Notes under the pieces: model-generated
What the model saw: the letters and a program-made list of their open reading frames with translations, nothing else
Databases searched by the model: none
What the model was told of the DNA's origin: nothing
From: Fusarium oxysporum f. sp. lycopersici 4287
Taxonomy: Eukaryota > Ascomycota > Sordariomycetes > Hypocreales > Nectriaceae
DNA: 64,000 nt
Assembly: GCF_000149955.1 (NCBI RefSeq)
Contig: NC_030986.1
Location: 3,905,333-3,969,332, forward strand
Direction of reading: 5' to 3'
Translations under genes and position numbers: made by a program
Shown here: positions 21,941 through 34,053 of the stretch, piece after piece
Position numbering within the stretch: the first letter of the stretch is position 1
How the letters are laid out: the number at the start of each line of letters is the position of its first letter

Positions 21941-24247
21941 CTATACGTATTGTTTAGATAGTGCTTGAACGACGAGCNNNNNNNNNNNNNNNNNNNNNNN
22001 NNNNNNNNNNNNNNNNNNNNNNNNNNNNNNNNNNNNNNNNNNNNNNNNNNNNNNNNNNNNNNNNNNNNNNNNNNNNNNNNNNNNNNNNNNNNNNNNNNNN
22101 NNNNNNNNNNNNNNNNNNNNNNNNNNNNNNNNNNNNNNNNNNNNNNNNNNNNNNNNNNNNNNNNNNNNATTCTGACATCGGCCGCCGCCGCCGCAAGGTG
22201 TACCATCGAGGAAGTTTTGGTTTCGTTGCGTACAGAAGCCATCGCCTGATGCCTGGCAAGACAAAAGACAGCTGTTGGTACAAGCCTTCACACTGGAGGA
22301 TGTCGTATTTTGATAGTTTGCTCGGCACTGCTCATCTCGCGATGTACACTGACCAGATGCGCACTGGAGGCTATCACCACAGTCTGTGCCATCGTCGCTG
22401 TGTTTGTCCTTGGGGCATGTCGCGCTGCTTCCTGTGCACTTCTCCTCGGGATCACAAGGGCCTGTGCTCGATCGACAAACAGTACCTGAAGATGCGAACT
22501 TGCATTTATCCGTGCAGCACTCTTCGTTCGAGTTATCGCACTCAGCCTGGCCCTTGAATTTGCAAGTCTTTGCATCACAGCAAGGATTATCGCCACAGCT
22601 GGCCTCACCGCCGCAGTCGCAATCTTCGCCTTCTTCGACGATTCCATTACCGCACTGCTGGCCCGAGATGGTCTTGACGTTTCTGTTATCAGTGAGGCAT
22701 TCCGTATTAACATTACGTCTGAAACCTGAGCAGATGTTTCCAATGGTGCAAGGAGAGAATTCACTGATTCCCTCCCTTGAAGATGGGTTCATGATGAAGT
22801 CACCCTGAGCATCACACGAACTCTTGCTCAAGGGGCAGCACGACTGCGCATCGGACGAGACTGGACAAGTCTGAGAAGTGCAATCATGGACGGCACCGAA
22901 AGTATGCCCTGTCTCGTGAGCAAATACCTGCCATTCTGCCGAAGTCTTGACAACCACATTGGCTCCAGCAACTGTCTCGTTACGACCTCCAGTGTTGGAG
23001 TTGGCTGAGGCCCCGGGGCGGCAGAGCTGACCCAGCCATGCAAGGCCAACAGCAGAGTCGGTGTTGCAAGTGCTCAGAAGAGTCCAGTAGGCGTTGCTGT
23101 CCTCATTCTGACCGCGCCAGGCGGAAAACAAGTTAAGGCGATCGGACAAGTCGACGCTGTTGGAACACTTCTGGTTCCAAGGAGCTGTATCCGATGGGCT
23201 TCCGGGGCATGATCCGTCACTGATGGTGAGGTTCTGGATACCCAGCGTAATGTTGAAGCTCTTTTCGTAAACTTCGGAGGCATCATTGACCATCCTTATG
23301 ACATTCTTCCTCAAAGCTTCAGTAGAGTTAAATGTGGAAGTGTATCCACAGTCAGTTGCGATTCCTAGAAGGGCAACCCTTCTGCTAGTTGGACAGCCGT
23401 TCACAGAACCAATTGTAGATTCAAGGTCAACACTCGAACCGTCGTTCCCTGTGCCTGTGTCGATAGATTGGCGACCGAAAAGGGATTTGGTGTTTGCCGC
23501 GCCAAATGTGTCAAAGTCTTGGAGCTCATGAAACTTGCTGTTGAAACCCAATGTGTCAGAGTCACAGAGTGCAGCCGAAGCCCCACGCCTCTTGAGCTCA
23601 GTAGGATTAAAAGACATGATATCCGAGTCCCGCCAGACAACCATAACATCATCCCGAGCCTCTGATGCTGACAGAATAGGGTCATCTTCATGTCGAACTT
23701 GCTGGTAGTTGGTGCCGGTATGGATATGGTGATGGTTGCCGTCGATCCGCAGAGTGCCCTCAAAAACAGGTTCCTTTCCATCGCGATGCATCGTTATCCT
23801 TGCCCAGCCAGCATTTGTCCAACCTTCCCGTCCGACTCGCTGAATAAACACATGTCCCTTGAATACTTTTTCGTCCTCCCGGTTTACTGTCTCGACAGAT
23901 CGCACGGCACCGTCGGCGCCAATGTGAGTAATAGCGAAGTTCTCGTGCAGAATGTCGTGGTTCGGTTCAAGCTTGAGGCGGATCTTTTGTTGTCCATTGT
24001 GTAGTGAGAATAGGAGATCAAAGTGCGAGTCGGCGCGTATACGGTGTGATGGTGTGTTGATTACAGGCTCATCGATGAAAGATATATAGTTAACGGCGTT
24101 GCGCTTAACTGAGCTCGCTATTCCGAGGATGTTAGAAGACTGCCCCGGACTATGAGGCAAATTTCGAGTGTTGAACATACCTAGTGAGGTTTCAAAGAAC
24201 AAAGCCACACCCGCAATAGCGGTCGCAATCGACCGCAATGATACCAT
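21941..24247 (-). CDS. ADAM-family zinc metalloprotease, fungal (C-terminal part lost in assembly gap)
   Basis: Secreted or type I membrane protease of the adamalysin/reprolysin class. ATG 24247 opens a hydrophobic signal peptide (about residues 1-23). A prodomain follows, with a possible cysteine switch near residue 228 (ALCDSDTLGF). The catalytic motif HETGHTFGAVHD is at about 444-455; its three His bind zinc and its Glu is the base. A disintegrin domain (about 530-620, CGNGIVEEGEDCDCGG then CCDAKTCKF) and a Cys-rich region come next. The reading is uninterrupted until 191 N at 21978-22168. Fungal ADAMs usually carry a transmembrane helix and short tail here, so those are probably hidden in the gap. 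The frame after the gap, and hence the true stop, cannot be fixed; 21941 is the end only if the gap size is exact. A (GGA)n repeat lies upstream at about 24533-24575. Confidence 0.9.
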   Translation of the reverse strand: MVSLRSIATAIAGVALFFETSLGMFNTRNLPHSPGQSSNILGIASSVKRNAVNYISFIDEPVINTPSHRIRADSHFDLLFSLHNGQQKIRLKLEPNHDILHENFAITHIGADGAVRSVETVNREDEKVFKGHVFIQRVGREGWTNAGWARITMHRDGKEPVFEGTLRIDGNHHHIHTGTNYQQVRHEDDPILSASEARDDVMVVWRDSDIMSFNPTELKRRGASAALCDSDTLGFNSKFHELQDFDTFGAANTKSLFGRQSIDTGTGNDGSSVDLESTIGSVNGCPTSRRVALLGIATDCGYTSTFNSTEALRKNVIRMVNDASEVYEKSFNITLGIQNLTISDGSCPGSPSDTAPWNQKCSNSVDLSDRLNLFSAWRGQNEDSNAYWTLLSTCNTDSAVGLAWLGQLCRPGASANSNTGGRNETVAGANVVVKTSAEWQVFAHETGHTFGAVHDCTSQTCPVSSDAQSCCPLSKSSCDAQGDFIMNPSSREGISEFSPCTIGNICSGFRRNVNTECLTDNRNVKTISGQQCGNGIVEEGEDCDCGGEASCGDNPCCDAKTCKFKGQAECDNSNEECCTDKCKFASSGTVCRSSTGPCDPEEKCTGSSATCPKDKHSDDGTDCGDSLQCASGQCTSRDEQCRANYQNTTSSSVKACTNSCLLSCQASGDGFCTQRNQNFLDGTPCGGGGRCQNXXXXXXXXXXXXXXXXXXXXXXXXXXXXXXXXXXXXXXXXXXXXXXXXXXXXXXXXXXXXXXXXLVVQALSKQYV
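21978..22168. other. Assembly gap (N) inside the ADAM gene
   Basis: 191 N replacing the expected membrane-anchor region of the metalloprotease. The true size is unknown. Confidence 0.99.
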
Positions 24248-26327
24248 GGTGTTTATCGGACCTCGAACGGTCCTGGGAGAGAAATGGCGACGCGCCGATT
24301 GAGAGAGATATCACTGCAAGGCCATACAGTAACACAGAAGAAACAGTCGAGTTGAGGGGAACGGATGTTGTAAGATGAGAAGTAATCAAGGTGAGACGAA
24401 GATCGTCAGACGGAGCGGCCGAAAATAGAGTCGGAAGTATGACGGAACTTATTGGGAACGTCAAAGGAGAATGTGGAGAAAGAAGTCAGAGTCCAAGTAT
24501 CTCGAGGTAGAACAAGAAGGATAGATACACAAGGAGGAGGAGGAGGAGGAGAGGAGGAGAAGAAGAAGAAAAGATTTCGAAACGGTTAATCGTGTAGCAT
24601 GATCAGCATGAGATCTGAATAATACAGTACATGGAACTAAGGTACGGGATGGATATTTCAGCTCACTCCAGTCCGATTGTAGGGAGTTGGAAAGGCAAAA
24701 CAGAGTGTGGCGGAGGGTGCTTAGAGCCTGTTGGCTGTTAGGTCAGGTTAGATCCTTCCAACGCCGTTGGCTTTTACCTCTCACGCCAAGGGATCCAAGG
24801 TTCCCGAGGGCTGGGGTGTGGATGCTGGAGGGACAACCAAGTCTCTTGGCCAGCGAATCACGAGCCAAAGGCCGCGCGGTTCTCCCACTGCATAGCCTCC
24901 CTAACAACAAGCGTCACGCTTGTCAGCCATTACTAGACTAGCAACTGTCAACTTTGCCGTGAATCTCATCTCAGAGTTGTTATGAAACTCAGTGTTAACG
25001 GATGTTGACAGATCCATCTTCGAGGCTTGGCAACAGAAATCGATAACCCTTGTATTCAGCATACAGCTCAACTCCGATTAATAGTGCAGTCCATCTGATT
25101 ACAGGCGGCCTCCCAAAGCCTCACCGGTGCATCCGACCGAGGTCAATATGTTTCCGCCCTCGTATCTTTTCATCCAACCATTTACAATCCTAGACTAGAC
25201 TAATCTTCCCCGCTGCTAGTCATTTACATCTTCAAGTTTCTTGGCATTGACGAGTTTGATATTTATGGGACATAAAAGGTGTTGATGACAGACTTTATTA
25301 CCCAGATAAACGATAGACTCTGCTGCCACGTTGTTGCTACTTTATCGCGCTGTCCCAAAATTTCTTATCAAACGCCGTGGCTTAAAAGGCTTGTTTTACA
25401 ACGATGTCACGATGTCATCGGGAACTCATTTAAATCATTGCTCTTTAAATACCTTAGGTATACGAGCCAAAGAATCAAGTCGGCCCCTCAACTTTACGCA
25501 GCCTCCAGTCAGCGGGAAATAAAAATTACCTACTCTCAAACTATCCCACCCTTGCAACTCACACACCAACAGCCCTCAAAAACGATGACGGCTTCATCAC
25601 CCTTGGCACTCCAGTGGGACCATCTATTGGCGCCTTTGGCTCGTGGAGCTGGTTGATATCTCTGCAACTGTGAAAACCGTTCAAGTCCTTTCTCGTTCTA
25701 GACCTCCCGTGGTCCCACGCGACGGCCCAGAAATACTGAAGCTTAAATCTTGGAACGTCGTTAAAAATTATCGTGACCGTTTGCTCTTCAGCTTCATCCC
25801 ACTTGATATCCCACTTCAAAGCGATCTGTGTCCACGCGTCCTTTGGAAGCTGGCGTAATAGGCTGTTTTTCTTCATCCAAATCTCCTCCAAGTTAAACTT
25901 AACAAAAGGAAACATCCAGCCATTCGAAGACAGGTTCGTGCAGAACCTTGTTTTGACATCAATCACTTGTTGTGGTTGCAGTTAGGTTCTTTGACACCAC
26001 TACCCTGCACCACGGACGTCATTGATGTCTTAACCAATGTTTCATTATTGGACTTTCTTTTTGCCTTGCTAGCTTAAAAAACATGTGAGAAAAATTAGAC
26101 CGCAATGCTCATAAATCAACCTCATAAAAATGGTTCTTAAGCCATCAAGATCCTCTTCCAGGTCGTGGCTGAATCCCAACATCAACCCCAAACACCGAGC
26201 GGGAATCTGATTCCAGGCCGCTTCCGTTGTCGGCAAACTATTCCTTTCCCGCTTGCCTTGTATCCATGGTATATAACTCCACTAGATAATATGCATCATG
26301 TCTTTATAACCCTTTTTGTCACTGACC
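24248..26327. other. Intergenic: ADAM promoter side and ACS 3' side
   Basis: About 2 kb. It starts with a GA-rich/GGA microsatellite in the ADAM leader. The rest has only short unsupported ORFs (for example 25559-25966 minus, 135 aa, without motifs). I see no RNA gene. Confidence 0.55.
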
Positions 26328-28860
26328 TCACTTGCGCTTGGCATCGTGAACAGCCTTGATAATCTTCTCAACAACAGAAGGATCAGAAAGCTGTGTGTTA
26401 TGTTAGCTACAAATGCCACTTGAGGTAATTGAAGGAGATGACTTACAGTAGTAATGTCTCCGAGCTGGTCCTCCTCACCAGCAACAATCTTCCTCAATAC
26501 TCGTCGCATAATCTTGCCACTTCGTGTCTTGGGCATGTCAGGCACGACGTACACCGCCTTGGGAGCAGCGAAAGGACCAATGCTCTTGCGCACTTGGACA
26601 ATAAGCTCCTTGCGCAGAGCATCACTTGATTCAACGCCCTCTTTGAGATCAACAAAGGCATTCACAGCTTGGCCAGTAAGCTCATCAGCGATACCGACGA
26701 CAGCTGCGTCAGCAACAGAGTGGTGCTCCAACAGAGCAGCCTCGATCTCAGCAGTGGACAATCGGTGGCCGCTGACATTGACGACGTCGTCAACGCGACC
26801 CCGAATCCAGTAGAAGCCCTCGTGATCTCTAGCAGCTCCGTCTCCAGTGAAGTAATAACCCTTGTAGACATCAAGGTAAGTCTCTCTGTACCGGTTATGG
26901 GCTCCCCAGACGGTGCGAGCCATGCTAGGCCAGGACTGCTTAAAGGTCAGTACACCCTCGACGTCGTTTCCGTGAATCTCTTCGCCGGAAACAGGATCGA
27001 TGAGAGCGGGCTCAACCCCAAAGAAGGGCAAAGAACAACTGCCTGGCTTGGTTGGTGTAATTCCAGCCAAGGGCGTGAGAACATGAGAACCAGACTCGGT
27101 TTGCCAGTAAGTCTATGATCAATGTTAGCGGCGGCCACCAAACCCATGCCTATGAAAAACTTACATCAACAATGTGGCACTCCTCCTTTCCAATAACTTC
27201 GAAATACCACTTCCAGATCTCGGCGGCGATAGGTTCGCCGACCGAGCCCAGTACGCGAAGGTGAGCGAACTTGCCACGAACATGCTCGTCACCGGCACGC
27301 TTCAGCAGTCTCAAAGCGGTGGGGGCAACGTAGAACTGAGTAACGTTGTGTCTCTCGATGATGTCCCAGTATCGCGAAAAGTTGGGGTAGGCAGGTGTAC
27401 CCTCGAATACAACTGTGGATACACCGAGCATAAGAGGAGCATAAACGACATAGGTGTGACCGGTAATCCAGCCGACATCACCACCACAGAAGTATCTATC
27501 GCCCTCGTGGATGTCAAAGACATACTTGCCGGTCATAGCAGCGCCGAGGAGGTACCCGGCGGTTGTATGCAGGACACCCTTAGGCTTGCCAGTGGAGCCG
27601 GAGGTATAAAGGAGGAATAGAGGGTCCTCGGAAGCGACAGGCTCGGGAGGGAAGTAGTTGGGCCACTTTTCAACCTCCTCATGCCACCAGAAGTCACGGC
27701 CGCTGGTCCAGGGAATTTCTGAGCCAGTACGCTTGTAGACAAGGACGTTCTCAACAGCAGGGCACTGCTTGAGAGCGTCATCAACAATCTTCTTCGTGCC
27801 AATCAACTTGCCACCTCGCTTGCCTTCATCAGTTGTGATGACAACCTTGCAGCCGGCGTCGACAACACGGTCGCGGAGAGAGTCGGAAGAGAAACCAGCA
27901 AAGATAACGGAGTGCACGGCACCAATACGGACACAGGCCATGAGAGCGATGATGGCCTCGGGAATCATGGGAAGGTAGATAGCAACGGTATCGCCCTTGC
28001 GGACACCCATCTGCTTGAGAACCCAGGCGGTACGAGAGACCTCTCGGAGGAGCTCTCCGTAGGTGACATTGCGACCCTCGGTGGGCTCGTCGGCCTCATA
28101 AATGATGGCAACACGATCGGGGTCCTTAAAAGCATGACGGTCGACACAGTTGTATGAGGCATTCAGGCGGCCCTCGTTGAAGTAGGAGACATCAGCATTG
28201 AGAAGAGAACCACTTCGGGTGGTCTGGAAGTCGCGGTCCCAGGAGATGAGCTCGCGTGCGCGCTCAGCCCAGAACTTCTCGGGTTGAGTGATGGATTCCT
28301 TGTAAAGTCGCTTGTATTCTTCGAGGTCTATGAGAGTGGGTCAGCTCATGTTGAGGCTCCGGTGCGGAAACCGGGATCACTTACTGGCAAGGTGGGGCCG
28401 GTGGGGATGCTCTGCCGGGTTGCAAGGTTAGTATGAGCCAGGTAAACGGAGCACGATGGAGTCAAGAATAAGCAAAGAACCACACAGCAGGGTCTAGCGG
28501 GAGACACTGCGGCGAGTAATTTTGCCTCAATAGAAAACAAAGGGGCGCAATTGACATACTAGCAAACATGCGCTGAGGAGGGTCTAAGCTGAAAGTTAGC
28601 GATGCAGCTCCAACGACAGGTAAAGTTGGTTGCGCAAACTTACGGTAGGTATCAACGAGATGAGCCTCAGCGACTACAGGAGCCTTTGTCTCTTGAGCGG
28701 GAGCGGGAACCTCCTCAGCTCTCAATGAGACAGTTTCGGTGGCTGCAGGAGCGGGAACGGGAGAAGCGACGGCGGCTGGGATGGCACTCTTGGGGAGAGA
28801 CTCGGGAGCCGAAGTCCTGAGCTCCTGGGGCATTTGGGGTTGCTCGACGGCGGTTGCCAT
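26328..28860 (-). CDS. Acetyl-CoA synthetase (acetate-CoA ligase, FacA/ACU-5 type)
   Basis: Makes acetyl-CoA from acetate, ATP and CoA. It is needed for growth on acetate and for cytosolic/nuclear acetyl-CoA. Six exons give 719 aa: 28644-28860, 28560-28583 (24 nt), 28385-28411 (27 nt), 27165-28327, 26447-27112 and 26328-26390. The two microexons join as [30 protein letters not shown]. Domain signs are the adenylation loop [21 protein letters not shown], the motif [10 protein letters not shown] spanning an intron, [10 protein letters not shown], and the C-terminal TRSGKIMRR with the catalytic, acetylation-regulated lysine. The N terminus (about 70 aa) is Ala/Pro-rich and longer than in many homologues. 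GCGGGG and CCGGGG in the promoter could be CreA-type sites. Confidence 0.95.
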
Positions 28861-29185
28861 TGTGTCTGTCGCTGGGGGTTGATTTCAAAATAGTTTTTTT
28901 TTTTCGTTGAGCGTTGCGCCTGCAGGTGCGACGTTGATGGCGGGGTAGCGTGACCGTGTAGCTTGTCAGAACTGCTTGTATTTGCAGGACTTACAGCTTT
29001 CGGTGTTGCTGTTCTATGGAGATACAGAGATCCCGCAGTTGAGTTGTAGGTACCTGAATTGGAGGAGAGATTGGAGAAGACAATGAAGAGTAAAGTAGAG
29101 AGGAAGTGTTTAGTTGGATTTAGAGTAGGGGGAGGAGCTGGAGAAATAGTTGAGACGGATCCAAAGGTTTGATGAGGTCCGGCTT

Positions 29186-29333
29186 GCGGGGGGGAGCTTT
29201 CTTTATGGCAAATGGGTCCATCATCATTGGAAGGCCCGGCCGGCTGTTGTGACTTGTCACTGGTACCTGCACCAACTGGGATCAGTCTCAGTGGTGTTGG
29301 CACCAAACCCGAGCTGCGGCCGGCGAACCGGGG
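29186..29333. promoter_or_regulatory. Two candidate CreA/Mig1-type sites upstream of ACS
   Basis: GCGGGG at 29186-29191 and CCGGGG at 29328-29333 fit the fungal CreA consensus SYGGRG, about 330 and 470 bp upstream of the ACS start. Acetate-utilisation genes are known CreA targets. Six-base matches are common, so this is only a candidate. Confidence 0.3.
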
Positions 29334-30464
29334 GGGTCTTGCCGTGATCCTTTCCCCCGAGCCACCTCAAGTCCCGAATAACCAGTAGCGAGTTAGCGAC
29401 TCACATCCGCTGGAAATTCTGTAATAGTGCATACAACCTGAAAGTTTGATAGTCGTTATTGATCGTCACCAAAGATTCACACTTGAATTCTCGGCATTCA
29501 GAGTGGCCAATATCCTAAGCACGGCATCTGCCCGTGAGCAATATGAGCCTTGGAAATAAGATGCGACTTGACGTCGGCATTACACAAATGCCAATGTGAT
29601 ATACATACAAGAACTTGTGAACTGTGGCCGCTACATTTGATACTCTTTTGCCGCGCCATGATCCTATTATCCTCCCGGCCATTCATCCATATCAGACCGC
29701 ATCGGTTCTAGCCCGAAGCCCTACGCCCGAGAAAGAATGCATTAATGGCTTCACTAGCTTTTCTGCTTTTGTCTTCCTTATAACACGATGGCCTGAATGC
29801 TACCATCTACTTTATTACCATGCTGTCTGGCCTATGCTGGTTTTTCTTGTCGTTCTCTACTGAAAACACAGCGCAGAGAAAGTTCACTTCGACTTGGTTG
29901 AATGATACATGCCGTAATTACGTAGCACTGCCCCCGATAATTAAGGATGGCCGTATCTTCTTCAGGCTTCCACTGGACGTTACCTAGGTAGGCAGCCATA
30001 ATCATTGACATGTCGCACTCTGTTGTTGGTGATGAATTAAATTAAGAGAAATATACTTGAGATAATAGGTAATGAGATACTAGAGTTTCTACGAGCATTG
30101 ATACCTTCTCAGCCCTCATTACTGGAGGCTCATGCTGCATAGTAACATGACTTCGAATTTGATATCATCGACGATGCATTGGCATATCCACCTATCAAGA
30201 ATTGGCGTCATCAAATCCCTGTACTCGCTAGCTTGCCGAACTATCTGCGGCAGCCGGATAGACAAATGCTTCAAGGTCAACAGAAGATTATTTCTTAAAC
30301 AGAACCGGTGATGTCAGCCAGCAGACAGACAGCCAAAGCATGCACAATTAGGTGTGTCATCACCGCCAGAGTAACATTCCGGCTACTATGATTGAGATAT
30401 TACAGAACATTACTCAGGAAGTATGATTGAACAGCCTTGGGAAGAGATGCATCCACCTCAGGGA

Positions 30465-30588
30465 GCAAGAAAACTTCAGACCCTAAGTTTAGGTGTCAAA
30501 AATAATTAGTCTAAAGGTAAGTTAAGCCTCACCTAAGTTTACCTAAGTCTTTTTGTCATTTAGGATTGAGTTCCTGAAGTTTTCTTGC
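30465..30588. mobile_element. MITE-like 124-bp inverted-repeat element
   Basis: Perfect 15-bp terminal inverted repeats (GCAAGAAAACTTCAG at 30465-30479 and its complement at 30574-30588) bound an AT-rich core. The symmetry continues imperfectly inward (CCTAA/TTAGG motifs), so the whole element can fold back on itself. It has no coding capacity. No clear target-site duplication is visible, and the ends do not match the Fusarium mimp terminal repeat. It could be a MITE or a static palindrome. Confidence 0.5.
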
Positions 30589-32475
30589 CTCTCCTTGATC
30601 CAAAATGACGGAGCCGCTATGGGGCCGCACACAGAAGAGTACCGATAGCCAAAACGTGTTATGTGATTGATCGTAGTCACGAAGGAGGTGGAGTTTTGGG
30701 AGGCCGGCAATATAGTGGAACCCGGTTAAGGCGTTGCATTTCGCCAATGCAGGACGACACTGACCCTGTCTGTCGACAGCGAGCCGAGATCGCTACCACG
30801 ATGAGTGCCCTGTTCGGAGGGTTCAGTGCTCTGGCTCCCAACTGGCGACACTTCCAGCAGTAACGTCTGCATATACGGCGTGTTTCCTTATCTACTGGTT
30901 GTGCTCTTATTGCCGTTTCGAGGCAATCGGTTTTAATGGGCTTCAATTTGACCCCACATTGTTGCAGCGTGGCAGCTGCAGATGCCCCTCACACGCCCCC
31001 CGCATTCGGGGTCAAGATTTGTACAACTTGATTGGCCTATCTTAGCCTCCGACTTCGCCCCTTCATGGCTAAACATTCAGGGTCTAATTCCCTGTGAGTT
31101 CCCTCAACAAAGTTGAGTTTGTTAGGACATTTCCGTTGTCCCTCTGCGGGTCTTTGTAGAGAATACTGTATGTACTCTATACTTCCCTCTTTTGGAGAAT
31201 GTTTTTTACATATTTCTGATGCAGCACCTTTGGTACGGTATTGAAGATTGTGTACCAAAGTGACTCGAACATATATAACACAAATTTGGAGACGAGGACA
31301 TTGTTCTACGTGCTACTGCATTTATCAACATGTGTACAACATGTGTCTCAAAGATCACTAATTTCATAGATTCTGTAACGAAAAATAAAGGCTAAAGCGA
31401 TTCTCCGTGTCGCCGCTAGCTTCCCGCAAGATCGCCCATCATGATGACCGTCCCCAATTGGTATCCTCGTGTCAATCTTTCAAGTCAATCCCTGTCCCCA
31501 TGTTGATCTGTGCCCCAACGGTCGGTTCGACGTGCATCTCATAGCCGAAGCCACTGAACCCCCAAGATTGTGGCTTCGCCCGTAATTCCAGCCACGCTTT
31601 AGATCTAGAATGTTGCCGGCTGGCCGTATCTTCGGGACTCGACCGAGATATTGTCATAAAGTGATGCAATCAACGAATGGAACTTGTCCGTTTGCCATGA
31701 CCGCCTTTCCTTTCCCATGCAGTATCCTGAACTTGCACTCGTTGGAAAGACAGTTCACGCACACACTACGGAGGTCAGATCTGGCTCCTCCTCTCATCCA
31801 GCCGGTCTTCCTCATGAGTTCCCGCGGTTATTCTCAGTGGTGAATGCGGCATCACACGGTAAACTTTTGTTTTTCACTAAAGTTACTGAAGAGGATATCG
31901 ATTACTCCCATATTCGCAATAAACTAGCTGGCTTAAGTTTTACAGATCTCTTCTCATCCTGGCCGCTAAAGAAACTGAAATAAAAGATATAATAACTTAC
32001 CAAACAGGCATCTCTATATAAGACCAACAACGGACTTAGCATGGTAAGTTTGTCAGTATCAGTGATGCTCTCCAACTTGTAGGAAATACCATATAGCCAA
32101 TAATACTCCTTCCATTTCTCCATGCGTTCTAGCCAGGCACACGGTATCTAAACAAGGTTCCGTTTCCCCATCCTCATCCCCCGCTTCATCATGACCCTCC
32201 GTATCGGGTCCGGGGCTCCACGGTATGTTTCTATAGTAAGGTGTTTCAAGTTTGACGTTTCACGAGACCCGTGTGTACTCTTTAGAGCCAATATCTCTTG
32301 TTCAGTCACTTCACAACATGACCATGATTCTCCTTTACCAGCTTATATCATGCAGTACATTACAAGAGTTATGACTGGTAGTGAGATAGAGTGAAGCATC
32401 GACACGCACGTACCGTCGAGTTCCGTAGATTTTGCTACATCAACCTTCCTAAACGCCGAATATCCTCTAGTATAA

Positions 32476-33652
32476 TTACATATCCATACTCATCAAATAC
32501 ATCTCGACAATTCTCATGAACTTCGCCACGAAAGCTTCCAGATGGAATATAACCTTGGTTCCGGTCTTGATACGATGCTCATAGAAAGCCGCCCACTGAA
32601 TAACCTCGCCCTTCAATCCATCGTCAATGAGGGCAATCAGCTTGAACGCCAAGGTCTTGAGGATAGTAGTGGGGGGGATGCAGTGTGTCAAGAGGTCGTA
32701 AAGCTTTGACCGCACCTGCAGGATCCTGGCTGGCGAGTGTTCTTCCAGGATCTCCTTTGCGATCTGGCCGATAAGGGCCTCCCAATCTGCCGGTGGGATG
32801 ACTGTGCTATCAGTGACTTTCTCACTATCAATTAGGTTAGCTTTTACTTCACGCCACAGCCATCAACTTCGTTAGGGGAAACGTACTTTTGTGCATGGAC
32901 GGCTTCGTACATCAAGAGAGCTCGTCGAAGGTTTCGTCCACTCTCCTCCGCTATTCGCTTGTGAAGACCCTCCACAACGGGCCAGCCCTCTTTCTTCGCC
33001 GATACGGCTAGCACATCACATATTTCCTCGTGCGTTGGGGCCGCTACTCTGACCAGTAGAGTTCTTGAGCGAATCGGAGCAATAATATTGGCAGTCGAAT
33101 TCGCCAAGAGGATTAGTCGTAGGTTGGGCGAGTACTTTTCCATCGTTCGTCGCAGAGCTGCTTGTGCATCTCTCGTCAGGTGGTCCGCTTCGTTGATGAC
33201 CACGACTTTGAACTTTTGCTTCGCTGATTGATCCACCTGTTGCGTTTGCGCAACCTCTTTAAGAAGGTCCTGAACAACAACTCTGTCGTAGTTTCCAACG
33301 TCGGATGGTGTGATTTCGAGGTGATAGACGGAGGCGACAATGTTGAACTCGAGCTTGCGATTGCTAGTCGTCTGGAATACTCGAGCATCGATTTTGATCT
33401 TCTCCACACCTGGTCCATAGAGCTCCTTCAGCGTAGCGACGATTCGGGTTTTCTTTCCAGCACCTGAAGGTCCGTACACAAGTAGGTGAGGAAAGTCACC
33501 GCTCTGGGCCTGAAAGTGATACTAGTCAACAATGCTGCTCATCCAGGCCAGGCTTATTGACTTACAAGAGAGCGAAGACGATCTGACAACTCATTATGGT
33601 ATGTGAGGGTCTCAAGAGACCGAGGTCGGTGCTTGTCAACAATAAGTGCCAT
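32476..33652 (-). CDS. RFC5: Replication factor C small subunit (yeast Rfc5 / human RFC3 type)
   Basis: Subunit of the clamp loader that opens PCNA at primer-template junctions. Three exons give 352 aa: 33566-33652, 32887-33509 and 32476-32824, close to the usual length of about 354. The start MALIVDKHRPRSLETLTYH is typical. Walker A is GPSGAGKKT. Walker B reads VVINEADHL, the NEAD variant that marks this subunit rather than the DEAD-type subunits. The sensor region LANSTANIIAPIRSR follows, and the C-terminal collar (LLTHCIPPTTILKTL) lies in exon 3. Introns are 56 and 62 nt. The promoter contains ACGCGT and TCGCGTAA 66-81 bp upstream, and RFC1 lies 1.6 kb away. Confidence 0.95.
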
Positions 33653-34053
33653 CGTGGAAGCTGCTTGGTCTGGAGATGAGAATTGTGTCGAGACAGCTTT
33701 TTGGGAAATGGTGGAAGACGCGTTGTCGCGTAAAGTGGCAGAGTGGATGATGTCTTGAAAATGAAGTGGACCGTGCACAGCATCCAAGTGTGACCGACAT
33801 CCGTTCAGCAGGCAACGAGCGATAGGATAGGTATTGCACGAATTAAAATTGTTTCGACAAGGAAAAGCATTTATGGTCGCCAAGAAAAGATGAACTTTAT
33901 CGTCGGTTCTATGCCGCTGTAAGACTATTGAATATAAATCTCATTTTGTTTATTTCCAGAATTAGTAGATCCAGAATTTGGTATTCATACAAGTTACAAC
34001 AACAGATCTACACCTCTATAATGTACATGGCATTGTCTCATCAGTCTAAATCT
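33653..34053. other. RFC5 promoter and uL16m 3' end
   Basis: About 400 bp between two minus-strand genes. It contains the MluI-box-like pair listed separately; nothing else is evident. Confidence 0.6.
33718..33733. promoter_or_regulatory. Paired MluI-cell-cycle-box-like sites (RFC5 promoter)
   Basis: ACGCGT (33718-33723) is followed two bases later by TCGCGTAA (33726-33733). In yeasts the MBF factor binds ACGCGT to drive G1/S replication genes. The pair lies 66-81 bp upstream of the RFC5 start, a sensible distance for a promoter element. Confidence 0.5.

Larger units (their letters stand above)
28861..32475. other. Intergenic: ACS promoter, MITE-like element, otherwise unassigned
   Basis: About 3.6 kb. 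The first 500 bp are the ACS leader/promoter. The remainder has no convincing ORF on either strand, and a short inverted-repeat element lies at 30465-30588. I recognised no tRNA or 5S gene. Confidence 0.5.

Noticed and set aside
25559..25966. 135-aa minus-strand frame as a gene
   Set aside because: No family motif, no supporting intron structure and no leader features.
30465..30588. mimp-family MITE
   Set aside because: The terminal repeats do not resemble the mimp terminal repeat and no TA target duplication is visible.
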